A stretch of DNA of 5,725 bases from Planctomycetales bacterium (lineage in GTDB: Bacteria; Planctomycetota; Planctomycetia; Pirellulales; Thermoguttaceae). Positions 1-4,791 of this stretch are shown here, piece after piece. The position numbers were made by a program, and so were the translations under genes. The stretch spans positions 1 to 5,725 of the forward strand of contig SKJM01000773.1 of NCBI GenBank assembly GCA_007122045.1, read 5' to 3'. The notes beneath the pieces are model-generated. The model saw only the letters and a program-made list of their open reading frames with translations, made no database searches and was not told the DNA's origin. Each line of letters starts with the position of its first letter. Position 1 is the first letter of the stretch.

Positions 1-1
1 A

Positions 2-481
2 GGCCGCCACCTGCCGGCCATCGCCCTGGCCGGCGGCTTCTCGTTCGAGGATCAGATCTTCAAGGGGCTCGCGCTCGGCGCGCCCTGGGTGAAGCTCATC
101 GGAATGGCCCGCGCGCCCATCGCCGCGGCCATGGTGGGCAAGACGATCGGGCGGAGCATCGAGGAGAGCCTCATTCCCGTGTACGTCGAACGCTTCGGCC
201 ACACCCGCGACGACATCTTCGTCACCGCCGGCCACCTCCGCCGCGAACTGGGCGACGCCGAGTTCGAGAGCATCCCCGCCGGCGCCCTGGGGCTGTACAC
301 CTACTACGAGCGGCTCGACCAGGGGCTGCGCCAACTGATGGCCGGCAGCCGGAAGTTCGCCCTGAAGCACATCGCCCGCAGCGACCTCGCCTCGCTCACC
401 CGCGAGGCGGCCGAAATCAGCGGTATTCCTTACGTTGCCGACGTCGATCGGGCCGAAGTCGATAAGCTGTTGGCTTGCTGA
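2..481 (+). CDS. FMN-binding glutamate synthase-like protein, C-terminal part (5' end outside window)
   Basis: The reading frame is open from base 2 and ends in TGA, giving about 159 C-terminal residues. The protein resembles the end of the FMN-binding glutamate synthase family (GltB central/FMN domain, TIM-barrel), which transfers ammonia-derived nitrogen to 2-oxoglutarate or carries out related FMN redox chemistry. Visible support: a glycine-rich stretch AGGFSFEDQ near the cut edge; then KGLALGAPWVKLIGMARAP, the late barrel strand and phosphate-binding region; then AAMVGKTIG; and a tail with LYTYYERLDQGLRQLMAG and a final EISGIPYV segment, which I associate with the stand-alone FMN-binding version rather than the large multidomain GltB. 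The N-terminal half is missing, so the presence of ferredoxin or glutaminase domains cannot be judged. The gene converges on the dehydrogenase gene downstream, with a 93-bp gap. The family call is from remembered resemblance; exact substrate is not established. Confidence 0.82.
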   Translation, partial: GRHLPAIALAGGFSFEDQIFKGLALGAPWVKLIGMARAPIAAAMVGKTIGRSIEESLIPVYVERFGHTRDDIFVTAGHLRRELGDAEFESIPAGALGLYTYYERLDQGLRQLMAGSRKFALKHIARSDLASLTREAAEISGIPYVADVDRAEVDKLLAC

Positions 482-574
482 GGGGCGGCGCGAACCGCTG
501 TACCGACCGGCGAACACGAGACTGGTACTTTTCACGCTTGCCCGATGGACCCAACAGTCAATAGGACGCGTGCT
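482..574. other. Convergent intergenic gap
   Basis: This 93-bp gap separates the stop codons of two converging genes. A shared bidirectional terminator would be expected here, but I see no strong stem followed by a T-run on either strand. Nothing else is recognisable. Confidence 0.5.
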
Positions 575-1345
575 CTACCGGCCCATCCAACCGCCGTCGA
601 CCAGGTACACCGCGCCGTGGACGTAATCGGAGGCGGCCGAGGCGAGGAAGACGGTGACGCCCTTGAAGTCGTCGGGCCGGCCCCATCGGCCGGCGGGAAT
701 GCGGGCGAGGATGGCCGGTTCGCGCTGCGGATCGGAACGCAGCGCCGCCGTGTTGTCGGTGGCGACGTAACCGGGCGCGATGGCGTTGACGTTCACCCCG
801 CGGCCCGCCCATTCGTTGGCCAGGGCCATGGTCAACTGGGCGATGCCGCCCTTGCTCGCCGCGTAGCCCGGCACCGTAATTCCGCCCTGGAAGCTCAGCA
901 GCGAGGCGGTGAACAGGATTTTGCCATGGCCGCGGGCGACCATGTCGCGCCCGAATTCGCGGCTGAGGATGAACTGGGCGTTGAGATTCACCTCCAGCAC
1001 CCGGTCCCAGTATTCGTCGGGGTAGTCGGCCGCCGGCTTGCGGAGGATCGTGCCGGCGTTGTTCACCAGGACGTCGACGGGCGGGCACTGGTCGCGCACG
1101 CGCCGGATCAGTTCATAAACGGCCTTCCGATCGGCGAAATCGCACGCATAAGGGCGGAAGGATCGTCCCAGGGCGGTCACCTCGCGTTCAACCTCGCTGC
1201 CGCTCGGCTCGAGTTGGGCCGACACGCCGATGATATCGGCCCCGGCCTCGGCCAGCGCAACGGCCATCGCCTTGCCGATGCCCCGCCGGCAGCCGGTGAC
1301 CAAGGCCGTCTTGCCGTCCAGTTTGAATAGCTCCCATACGTGCAT
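575..1345 (-). CDS. kduD: KduD-like short-chain dehydrogenase (2-dehydro-3-deoxy-D-gluconate 5-dehydrogenase)
   Basis: This is a classical SDR oxidoreductase of 256 aa, the usual length for KduD. KduD interconverts 2,5-diketo-3-deoxygluconate and KDG with NAD(P)H in the cytoplasm, a step in pectin and uronate breakdown. Motifs in order: cofactor loop TGCRRGIG (17-24), NNAG (95-98), and the Asn-Ser-Tyr-Lys tetrad N120, S148, Y161, K165 with the normal 13-residue Ser-Tyr spacing, followed by the PG turn (191-192). KduD-like stretches include SLLSFQGGITVPGYAASK, NVNAIAPGYVATDNT, ARIPAGRWG and the C-terminal LVDGGWMGR. The ATG at 1345 is chosen because GAGGA sits 5 nt upstream on this strand; an upstream in-frame extension to 1429 lacks SDR character. 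The gene is divergent from the PfkB kinase. SDR specificity is hard to read from sequence, so gluconate 5-dehydrogenase or another sugar SDR remains possible. Confidence 0.85.
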   Translation of the reverse strand: MHVWELFKLDGKTALVTGCRRGIGKAMAVALAEAGADIIGVSAQLEPSGSEVEREVTALGRSFRPYACDFADRKAVYELIRRVRDQCPPVDVLVNNAGTILRKPAADYPDEYWDRVLEVNLNAQFILSREFGRDMVARGHGKILFTASLLSFQGGITVPGYAASKGGIAQLTMALANEWAGRGVNVNAIAPGYVATDNTAALRSDPQREPAILARIPAGRWGRPDDFKGVTVFLASAASDYVHGAVYLVDGGWMGR

Positions 1346-1453
1346 GGGGTTCCTCGTTGGTTGGCTGTGCATGGGAAGGCGCCCTGGAACAACGACGTTC
1401 GCCGGCGCCCGTGCCCGACGCCCTCGCATCAGGGCCCGGAACTTCAGGGGCCC

Positions 1454-1482
1454 ATTCTACTCAGTATTTCCGACCGGCTGAA
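1454..1482 (-). promoter_or_regulatory. Candidate sigma70-like promoter for the KduD-like gene
   Basis: Read on the minus strand, TTCAGC (1482-1477) and TAGAAT (1459-1454) are separated by 17 bp. The -10 matches the consensus at five of six positions; the -35 at three of six. Transcription would start near 1447, giving a leader of about 100 nt. The -35 box lies inside a small GC hairpin (1474-1487). Only the -10 match and spacing support this. Confidence 0.28.
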
Positions 1483-1487
1483 GCCGG
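1474..1487. repeat. Short GC palindrome CCGGCTGAAGCCGG
   Basis: A perfect 5-bp stem (CCGGC/GCCGG) closes a TGAA tetraloop, or a 6-bp stem with a two-base loop. It shares the core GAAGCCGG with the larger hairpin at 4747-4765 and AAGCCGG with the palindrome at 1628-1639. It could be a copy of a dispersed intergenic palindrome; within this window the similarity is short and may be chance in GC-rich DNA. Confidence 0.4.
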
Positions 1488-1520
1488 GACTCCAACAGGG
1501 CTTGCGGCCGCACCCTCCCC

Positions 1521-1548
1521 TTGCCTTACCGTTGGATGTTCCGATAAT
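1521..1548 (+). promoter_or_regulatory. Candidate sigma70-like promoter for the PfkB kinase-thpR pair
   Basis: TTGCCT (1521-1526, four of six to consensus) and GATAAT (1543-1548, five of six) are spaced by 16 bp. A start near 1555 would give a leader of about 150 nt before the kinase ATG. The last three bases of the -10 overlap the left arm of the inverted repeat at 1546-1594. Confidence 0.38.
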
Positions 1549-1594
1549 GGGGATAGTTGGTTTCGGATTTACCTTTCCGCGGATTGTCCCCATT
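1546..1594. repeat. Inverted repeat AATGGGGA / TCCCCATT, possible operator
   Basis: Perfect 8-bp arms lie at 1546-1553 and 1587-1594, separated by 33 bp. One mismatch further out the arms pair again (GA 1543-1544 with TC 1596-1597). A smaller nested pair, CGGA (1564-1567) and TCCG (1576-1579), lies inside. The left arm overlaps the proposed -10 box and precedes the predicted RNA start, so it fits a DNA-binding operator or cruciform better than an RNA attenuator. The regulator is unknown. Confidence 0.4.
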
Positions 1595-1627
1595 TTCCGT
1601 CGGACGTTGCTGTGAAATCCCACAGGA

Positions 1628-1639
1628 CAAGCCGGCTTG
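1628..1639. repeat. 12-bp perfect palindrome CAAGCCGGCTTG
   Basis: A perfectly self-complementary 12-mer lies in the leader of the kinase gene, about 70 nt before the ATG. It shares AAGCCGG with the palindrome at 1474-1487 and the hairpin at 4747-4765. It may be a protein-binding site or a fragment of a dispersed repeat; nothing in the window decides. Confidence 0.4.
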
Positions 1640-1708
1640 CCCGCCCCGAAGGAGGGCCGAAGCCCGGCCGCGCGGAAATCCATCGCTTCGAACAAAGGGA
1701 GCATCGTC

Positions 1709-2608
1709 ATGCCGCTGGTTGTTGTCGGATCGGTCGCCTTGGATAGCGTGGAAACGCCCACCGAAACGCGGGAGAACCTGCTCGGAGGCTCCGCGGTGTT
1801 CTTCTCGTACGCGGCGAGCTACTTCACCCCCACTTGGCTGGTCAGTGTGGTGGGCGACGACTGGCCGCCCGAGCACACCGAACTGCTCGATGCCCGCGGC
1901 ATCGACACCTCGGGCCTGAAAAAAGTGCCCGGCAAGACGTTCTCGTGGCGAGGCCGCTACTACGACGACATGAACCACCGCGAGACGCTCGAGGTGAACC
2001 TGAACGTGTTCGAGGACTTCGACCCCACGCTGGCTGAAGCGCACTGCCGCTGCAAGTACCTGTTCCTGGCCAACGGGCCCCCGGCCGTGCAGTTGCGCGT
2101 GCTCGACCAGTGCCCCGGCGCGCAACTGGCCGTCGCCGACACCATGGACCTGTGGATCAAGAGCAGCCGGGATGAAATGACCGAACTGCTGCGGCGCATC
2201 GACGGGCTTGTGCTGAACGATTCGGAGGCGAAGCTGCTGACCGGCGAGGAGAACCTCGTGCGCGCCGGCCACGCCACGTGCGCCCTCGGGCCGCGGTTCG
2301 TGGTCATCAAGAAGGGCGAACACGGGGCCATGTTCTTCAGCCGGCACGAGACGTACGTGCTACCTGCCTACCCCACGCCGAACGTACTCGATCCGACCGG
2401 GGCGGGCGACAGCTTCGGCGGCGGCATGATGGGGTATCTGGCCGAGCAGGGCAACTTCGAGCCCAAGACGCTCAAGAAGGCGCTGGCCTACGGCATGCTC
2501 ACCGCCAGCTTCACGGTCGAGGGATTCAGCCTCGACGGGCTGAAGAAGGTCCGCCGCGAGGACATCGAGCAGCGCATGGACGAGTATCGGAAGATGCTGG
2601 CGTTCTGA
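1709..2608 (+). CDS. PfkB-family carbohydrate/nucleoside kinase
   Basis: A 299-aa cytoplasmic kinase of the ribokinase (PfkB) superfamily, which transfers phosphate from ATP to a sugar or nucleoside hydroxyl. The diagnostic C-terminal signature DPTGAGDSF is at 228-236, with the catalytic base D234 and anion-hole GAG. The NxxE magnesium motif is N170/E173 (NDSE), followed by KKGEHGA (201-207), the ATP-site strand. The N-terminal di-glycine (26-27, LLGGSAVFFSYAAS) is present but lacks the Asn usual in PfkB signature 1. ATG 1709 is chosen because GGGAG lies 7 nt upstream and the protein then begins directly with the first beta strand, PLVVVGSVALD; the longer TTG start at 1637 adds a low-complexity tail. 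Substrate is unknown. Divergence from a KduD-like gene hints at KDG kinase, but the atypical sugar-binding edge and the thpR-recA context argue for a separate conserved kinase family. Confidence 0.93.
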   Translation: MPLVVVGSVALDSVETPTETRENLLGGSAVFFSYAASYFTPTWLVSVVGDDWPPEHTELLDARGIDTSGLKKVPGKTFSWRGRYYDDMNHRETLEVNLNVFEDFDPTLAEAHCRCKYLFLANGPPAVQLRVLDQCPGAQLAVADTMDLWIKSSRDEMTELLRRIDGLVLNDSEAKLLTGEENLVRAGHATCALGPRFVVIKKGEHGAMFFSRHETYVLPAYPTPNVLDPTGAGDSFGGGMMGYLAEQGNFEPKTLKKALAYGMLTASFTVEGFSLDGLKKVRREDIEQRMDEYRKMLAF

Positions 2609-2642
2609 ACGGGAGACGTCGCTCTTCGCATTTGGTGACCCG

Positions 2643-3215
2643 ATGAAGCAAACCGCCCGAACATTCATCGCCGTCGAGATGGACGAATCGGTCCGCGCCG
2701 CCGCCGCCCGGCTGATCCGCGCCCTGGCGGCGTCGCAGGCCGACGTGAAATGGATCGAGCCGCACAACCTGCACCTGACGCTGAAGTTCCTCGGCGAGGT
2801 GCCGCTGGAGGAGATTCCGGCGGTGTGCGAGGCGGTCCAGCGGGCGGTGGCCGGCATCGAGCCGTTCCGGCTCGAACTGATGGGCGCGGGCGCGTTCCCG
2901 AACACCCGGCGCCCGCGCACCCTGTGGCTGGGAGCCGGCGAGGGCCAAGTGGAAATGGCCGCACTGAAGCAGGCCGTCGAGCACGGGCTGAAGAAGCTTG
3001 GCTACCGGCCCGAGGGGCGCAAGTTCAAGACCCACCTGACCCTCGGGCGCGTGCGGCGCGGCGGCCCCGGCATGGCCCGACTGGCGGAGCTGCTTGCCGA
3101 ACACGCCTCCTACCCAGCCGGGGCGTCGGCGGTCGAGGAGGTGACCGTCTTCGCCAGCGAACTCACGCCGGAAGGGCCTGTATACAGTGCGCTGAGCCGG
3201 GCGGAATTGGGATAA
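2643..3215 (+). CDS. thpR: RNA 2',3'-cyclic phosphodiesterase ThpR (LigT family, 2H phosphoesterase)
   Basis: A 190-aa protein, the normal length for ThpR/LigT. It hydrolyses 2',3'-cyclic phosphate RNA ends to 2'-phosphate and can join tRNA half-molecules in vitro in E. coli. The two catalytic HxTx motifs of the 2H superfamily are both intact: HLTL at 44-47 (in HNLHLTLKFLGEV) and HLTL at 131-134 (in KFKTHLTLGRVRR). The start RTFIAVEM and the ending VFASELTPEGPVYS are also typical. The gene follows the kinase stop by 34 bp with no promoter or terminator visible between, so the two are probably one operon. The Shine-Dalgarno is weak (GGTGA, 4 nt before ATG), which suits translation aided by the upstream gene. 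recA follows on the same strand after 261 bp. Confidence 0.95.
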   Translation: MKQTARTFIAVEMDESVRAAAARLIRALAASQADVKWIEPHNLHLTLKFLGEVPLEEIPAVCEAVQRAVAGIEPFRLELMGAGAFPNTRRPRTLWLGAGEGQVEMAALKQAVEHGLKKLGYRPEGRKFKTHLTLGRVRRGGPGMARLAELLAEHASYPAGASAVEEVTVFASELTPEGPVYSALSRAELG

Positions 3216-3222
3216 GCAGTAT

Positions 3223-3250
3223 CTTGACCTGGCGCGCGGCTCATGTCAAG
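3223..3250 (+). terminator. Possible weak terminator hairpin after thpR
   Basis: CTTGAC (3223-3228) and GTCAAG (3245-3250) form a 6-bp inverted repeat around a 16-nt GC-rich loop, 8 bp after the thpR stop. No T-run follows, so a classical intrinsic terminator is not shown. It could equally be an operator. Confidence 0.25.
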
Positions 3251-3263
3251 TTCCGGCATGGGG

Positions 3264-3284
3264 TGCCTCCCCTCCCCCTCCTGC
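3264..3284 (+). other. Polypyrimidine tract in the thpR-recA spacer
   Basis: About 20 nearly pure C/T bases (GCCTCCCCTCCCCCTCCTGC) lie in the 261-bp spacer between thpR and recA. On the opposite strand this is a G/A-rich run with several G-triplets, capable in principle of unusual DNA structure. No function is evident. Confidence 0.4.
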
Positions 3285-3402
3285 CGCGGTTGTGCTAGGC
3301 TCAAGCTCGTTGAAGGTTGGAGCCGATGGCCCGCAGGCCGACGCGAAGGGGACCCTCGCCCTGCCGGCGGTCGCGGCTTCGAAAACCCGGCCGGGGTGGG
3401 GG

Positions 3403-3431
3403 TTGCACGGAATGCTGAATGTTTGTATACT
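3403..3431 (+). promoter_or_regulatory. Candidate sigma70-like promoter of recA
   Basis: TTGCAC (3403-3408) and TATACT (3426-3431, five of six to consensus) are separated by exactly 17 bp, in the only AT-rich patch of the spacer. A start near 3438 would leave a leader of about 40 nt before the recA ATG. The -10 overlaps the palindrome GTATAC (3425-3430), and GAAT/ATTC arms (3417-3420, 3432-3435) flank it. A LexA-type SOS operator would be expected about here, but I do not recognise a known box. Confidence 0.5.
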
Positions 3432-3466
3432 ATTCGTGTTCCGTTTTTCGTCCCGCAATCCCCGCC

Positions 3467-3471
3467 GAGGT
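3467..3471 (+). promoter_or_regulatory. Shine-Dalgarno deciding the recA start
   Basis: GAGGT lies 5 nt before the ATG at 3477. The second in-frame ATG at 3519 (MAKKTTK...) has only a poor purine stretch directly before it. This favours 3477, though MAKK is a common RecA beginning. Confidence 0.5.
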
Positions 3472-3476
3472 TGACC

Positions 3477-4571
3477 ATGGTTACCGCCACCCGTTCCCAA
3501 CCCAAGTCGAAAAGAGCAATGGCCAAGAAAACCACCAAAGCCGCCCCCGGAACCGACAAGAAGGACCCCGCGCACGCCGTGTTCGAGGGGCACCCGTCGC
3601 TGAGGACGACCGTGGCGCAAATCGAGAAGCAGTATGGCGAGGGGGCCATCATGCCGCTCGGCGCCGAGCAAACCGCCCGCATCGCCGGCATCCCCACCGG
3701 CAGCCTGTCGTTGGACATCGCGTTAGGCGGGCAGGGGGTGCCGCGCGGCCGGGTGATCGAAATCTTCGGCCCCGAGTCGAGCGGCAAGACCACCCTGGCC
3801 CTGCACGTGGTCGCCCAGGCGCAGCGGGCGGGCGGCATCGCCGCGTTCGTCGACGCCGAACACGCGCTCGACCCGAGCTGGGCCAAGAAGCTCGGCGTCG
3901 AACTGGAAACCCTCCTGGTCAGCCAGCCCGGCTGCGGCGAGGAGGCCCTGCACATTACCGAAATGCTCGTGCGCAGCAACGCCGTCGACGTCGTCGTGGT
4001 CGACTCGGTCGCCGCCCTGGTGCCGCGGAAGGAACTCGAAGGCGAAATCGGCGACCAGCACGTCGGGCTCCAGGCCCGGCTAATGAGCCAGTCGATGCGC
4101 AAGCTCACCGGCGCCATCTCGAAGTCGAAAACCACCGTCATCTTCATCAACCAGATCCGCGAGAAGATCGGCGTGATGTTCGGTTCGCCGGAGACGACGC
4201 CCGGCGGCCGGGCGCTGAAGTTCTACTGCTCCTGCCGGATCGACGTGCGGCGAATCGGCGCGCTGAAGGACGGCGAGGAAGTCGTCGGGCAGCGGGTGCG
4301 GGCGAAGGTGGTCAAGAACAAAGTCGCTCCCCCCTTCCGCGTGGCCGAGTTCGACATGATGCACACCGACGGCATCAGCTACGAAGGCGACGTGCTCGAC
4401 CTGGCCATGAACCACAAGATGGTCACCCGAACCGGCGCCTGGTTCCGCTACGGCGAGCAGCAGCTTGGCCAGGGCCGCGAGAAGGTGCGGGACTACCTCA
4501 AGGAGACTCCGGAACTGGTCGCCGAACTGCGGCAGAAGGTGCTGGCCGCCGAAGGGCTCGCCGCGCCCTGA
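3477..4571 (+). CDS. recA: Recombinase RecA
   Basis: RecA forms ATP-dependent filaments on single-stranded DNA, drives strand exchange in recombination and repair, and stimulates LexA self-cleavage. From ATG 3477 the protein has 364 aa (350 from 3519), matching the family. Order of motifs: Lys/Ala-rich N-terminus (about 1-30), [14 protein letters not shown] (49-62), Walker A GPESSGKT (98-105), [10 protein letters not shown] (125-133, with the catalytic Glu), Walker B VVVVDS (172-177), [10 protein letters not shown] (203-212), and the L2 region [20 protein letters not shown] (225-244) followed by [16 protein letters not shown]. The C-terminal [16 protein letters not shown] is intact, but the protein ends EGLAAP without the acidic tail of E. 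coli RecA. Oddities are [10 protein letters not shown] where most RecAs have SQPDTGEQAL, and Cys251/Cys253. It has its own promoter, with thpR upstream on the same strand. Confidence 0.98.
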   Translation: MVTATRSQPKSKRAMAKKTTKAAPGTDKKDPAHAVFEGHPSLRTTVAQIEKQYGEGAIMPLGAEQTARIAGIPTGSLSLDIALGGQGVPRGRVIEIFGPESSGKTTLALHVVAQAQRAGGIAAFVDAEHALDPSWAKKLGVELETLLVSQPGCGEEALHITEMLVRSNAVDVVVVDSVAALVPRKELEGEIGDQHVGLQARLMSQSMRKLTGAISKSKTTVIFINQIREKIGVMFGSPETTPGGRALKFYCSCRIDVRRIGALKDGEEVVGQRVRAKVVKNKVAPPFRVAEFDMMHTDGISYEGDVLDLAMNHKMVTRTGAWFRYGEQQLGQGREKVRDYLKETPELVAELRQKVLAAEGLAAP

Positions 4572-4591
4572 CGCGGCGACCTGACGCCGCG
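4572..4591 (+). terminator. Hairpin immediately after recA
   Basis: CGCGGCG (4572-4578), loop ACCTGA, CGCCGCG (4585-4591): a perfect 7-bp GC stem that begins on the base after the recA stop. No T-run follows, so it may pause polymerase or protect the 3' end rather than terminate alone. Its loop and right arm contain the -35 box of the next promoter. Confidence 0.5.
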
Positions 4592-4609
4592 ACCGGGGCG
4601 GGGTATAAT
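4581..4609 (+). promoter_or_regulatory. Strong candidate sigma70 promoter upstream of the HtrA-type protease
   Basis: CTGACG (4581-4586, four of six to TTGACA) and a perfect TATAAT (4604-4609) are separated by 17 bp in otherwise very GC-rich DNA. Transcription would start near 4616, giving a leader of roughly 175 nt with two strong hairpins before the protease ATG at 4792. It could also drive a small RNA; no small ORF of note is seen in the leader. Confidence 0.6.
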
Positions 4610-4642
4610 GTCGTAATACGGGTGACGCGGCACCACGGGCCA

Positions 4643-4663
4643 CCGGCGGGCTCGCCCCGCCGG
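4643..4663 (+). other. Leader hairpin 1 (8-bp GC stem)
   Basis: CCGGCGGG (4643-4650), loop CTCGC, CCCGCCGG (4656-4663) form a perfect 8-bp stem about 27 nt after the predicted RNA start. No T-run follows. Possible roles are attenuation, RNA stability or a small-RNA fold; none can be assigned from sequence. Confidence 0.5.
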
Positions 4664-4746
4664 AGCGCTGGTCAGCCTGCGAACGCGGCCGGTGGCAAAA
4701 AGGTGTGTGCCCAGGCCCAGTACCCTTGTCGGCGTTCATGTGATCC

Positions 4747-4765
4747 CGGCCGGAGAAGCCGGCCG
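4747..4765 (+). other. Leader hairpin 2 (7-bp GC stem), close to the protease start
   Basis: CGGCCGG (4747-4753), loop AGAAG, CCGGCCG (4759-4765) make a perfect 7-bp stem ending 15 nt before the Shine-Dalgarno AGGA (4781-4784). It shares GAAGCCGG, and a GACT soon after, with the palindrome at 1474-1487, so it may be a dispersed repeat rather than a gene-specific control element. Confidence 0.5.
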
Positions 4766-4791
4766 ACTATCCGTCCGATCAGGAAACCGCC

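Larger units (their letters stand above)
1346..1708. other. Divergent intergenic control region
   Basis: This 363-bp non-coding stretch lies between the start codons of the divergent dehydrogenase and kinase genes. It holds candidate promoters in both directions, an 8-bp inverted repeat around 1546-1594, two GGGCCC sites near 1432-1453 and short GC palindromes at 1474-1487 and 1628-1639. A perfect Shine-Dalgarno-like AAGGAGG at 1649-1655 has no start codon at usable distance. The middle (about 1540-1600) is clearly more AT-rich than the flanking genes. Frames that stay open across it look like GC-driven shadows with no family resemblance. Confidence 0.6.

Noticed and set aside
545..1330. Plus-strand 261-codon frame opposite the dehydrogenase
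   Set aside because: It is the antisense shadow of a gene with complete SDR motifs.
1346..1429. Longer start for the KduD-like protein at 1429
   Set aside because: The added residues precede the normal SDR beginning, and the ATG at 1345 has a well-spaced GAGGA while the upstream one has no clear equivalent.
3243..3476. In-frame N-terminal extension of recA up to an ATG at 3243
   Set aside because: The extra 78 residues are Arg/Gly/Pro-rich with no RecA resemblance, and would swallow the recA promoter and Shine-Dalgarno.
4616..4791. A small ORF or leader peptide in the protease leader
   Set aside because: ATG codons there are followed almost at once by stops, and no Shine-Dalgarno-supported frame of useful length is seen.
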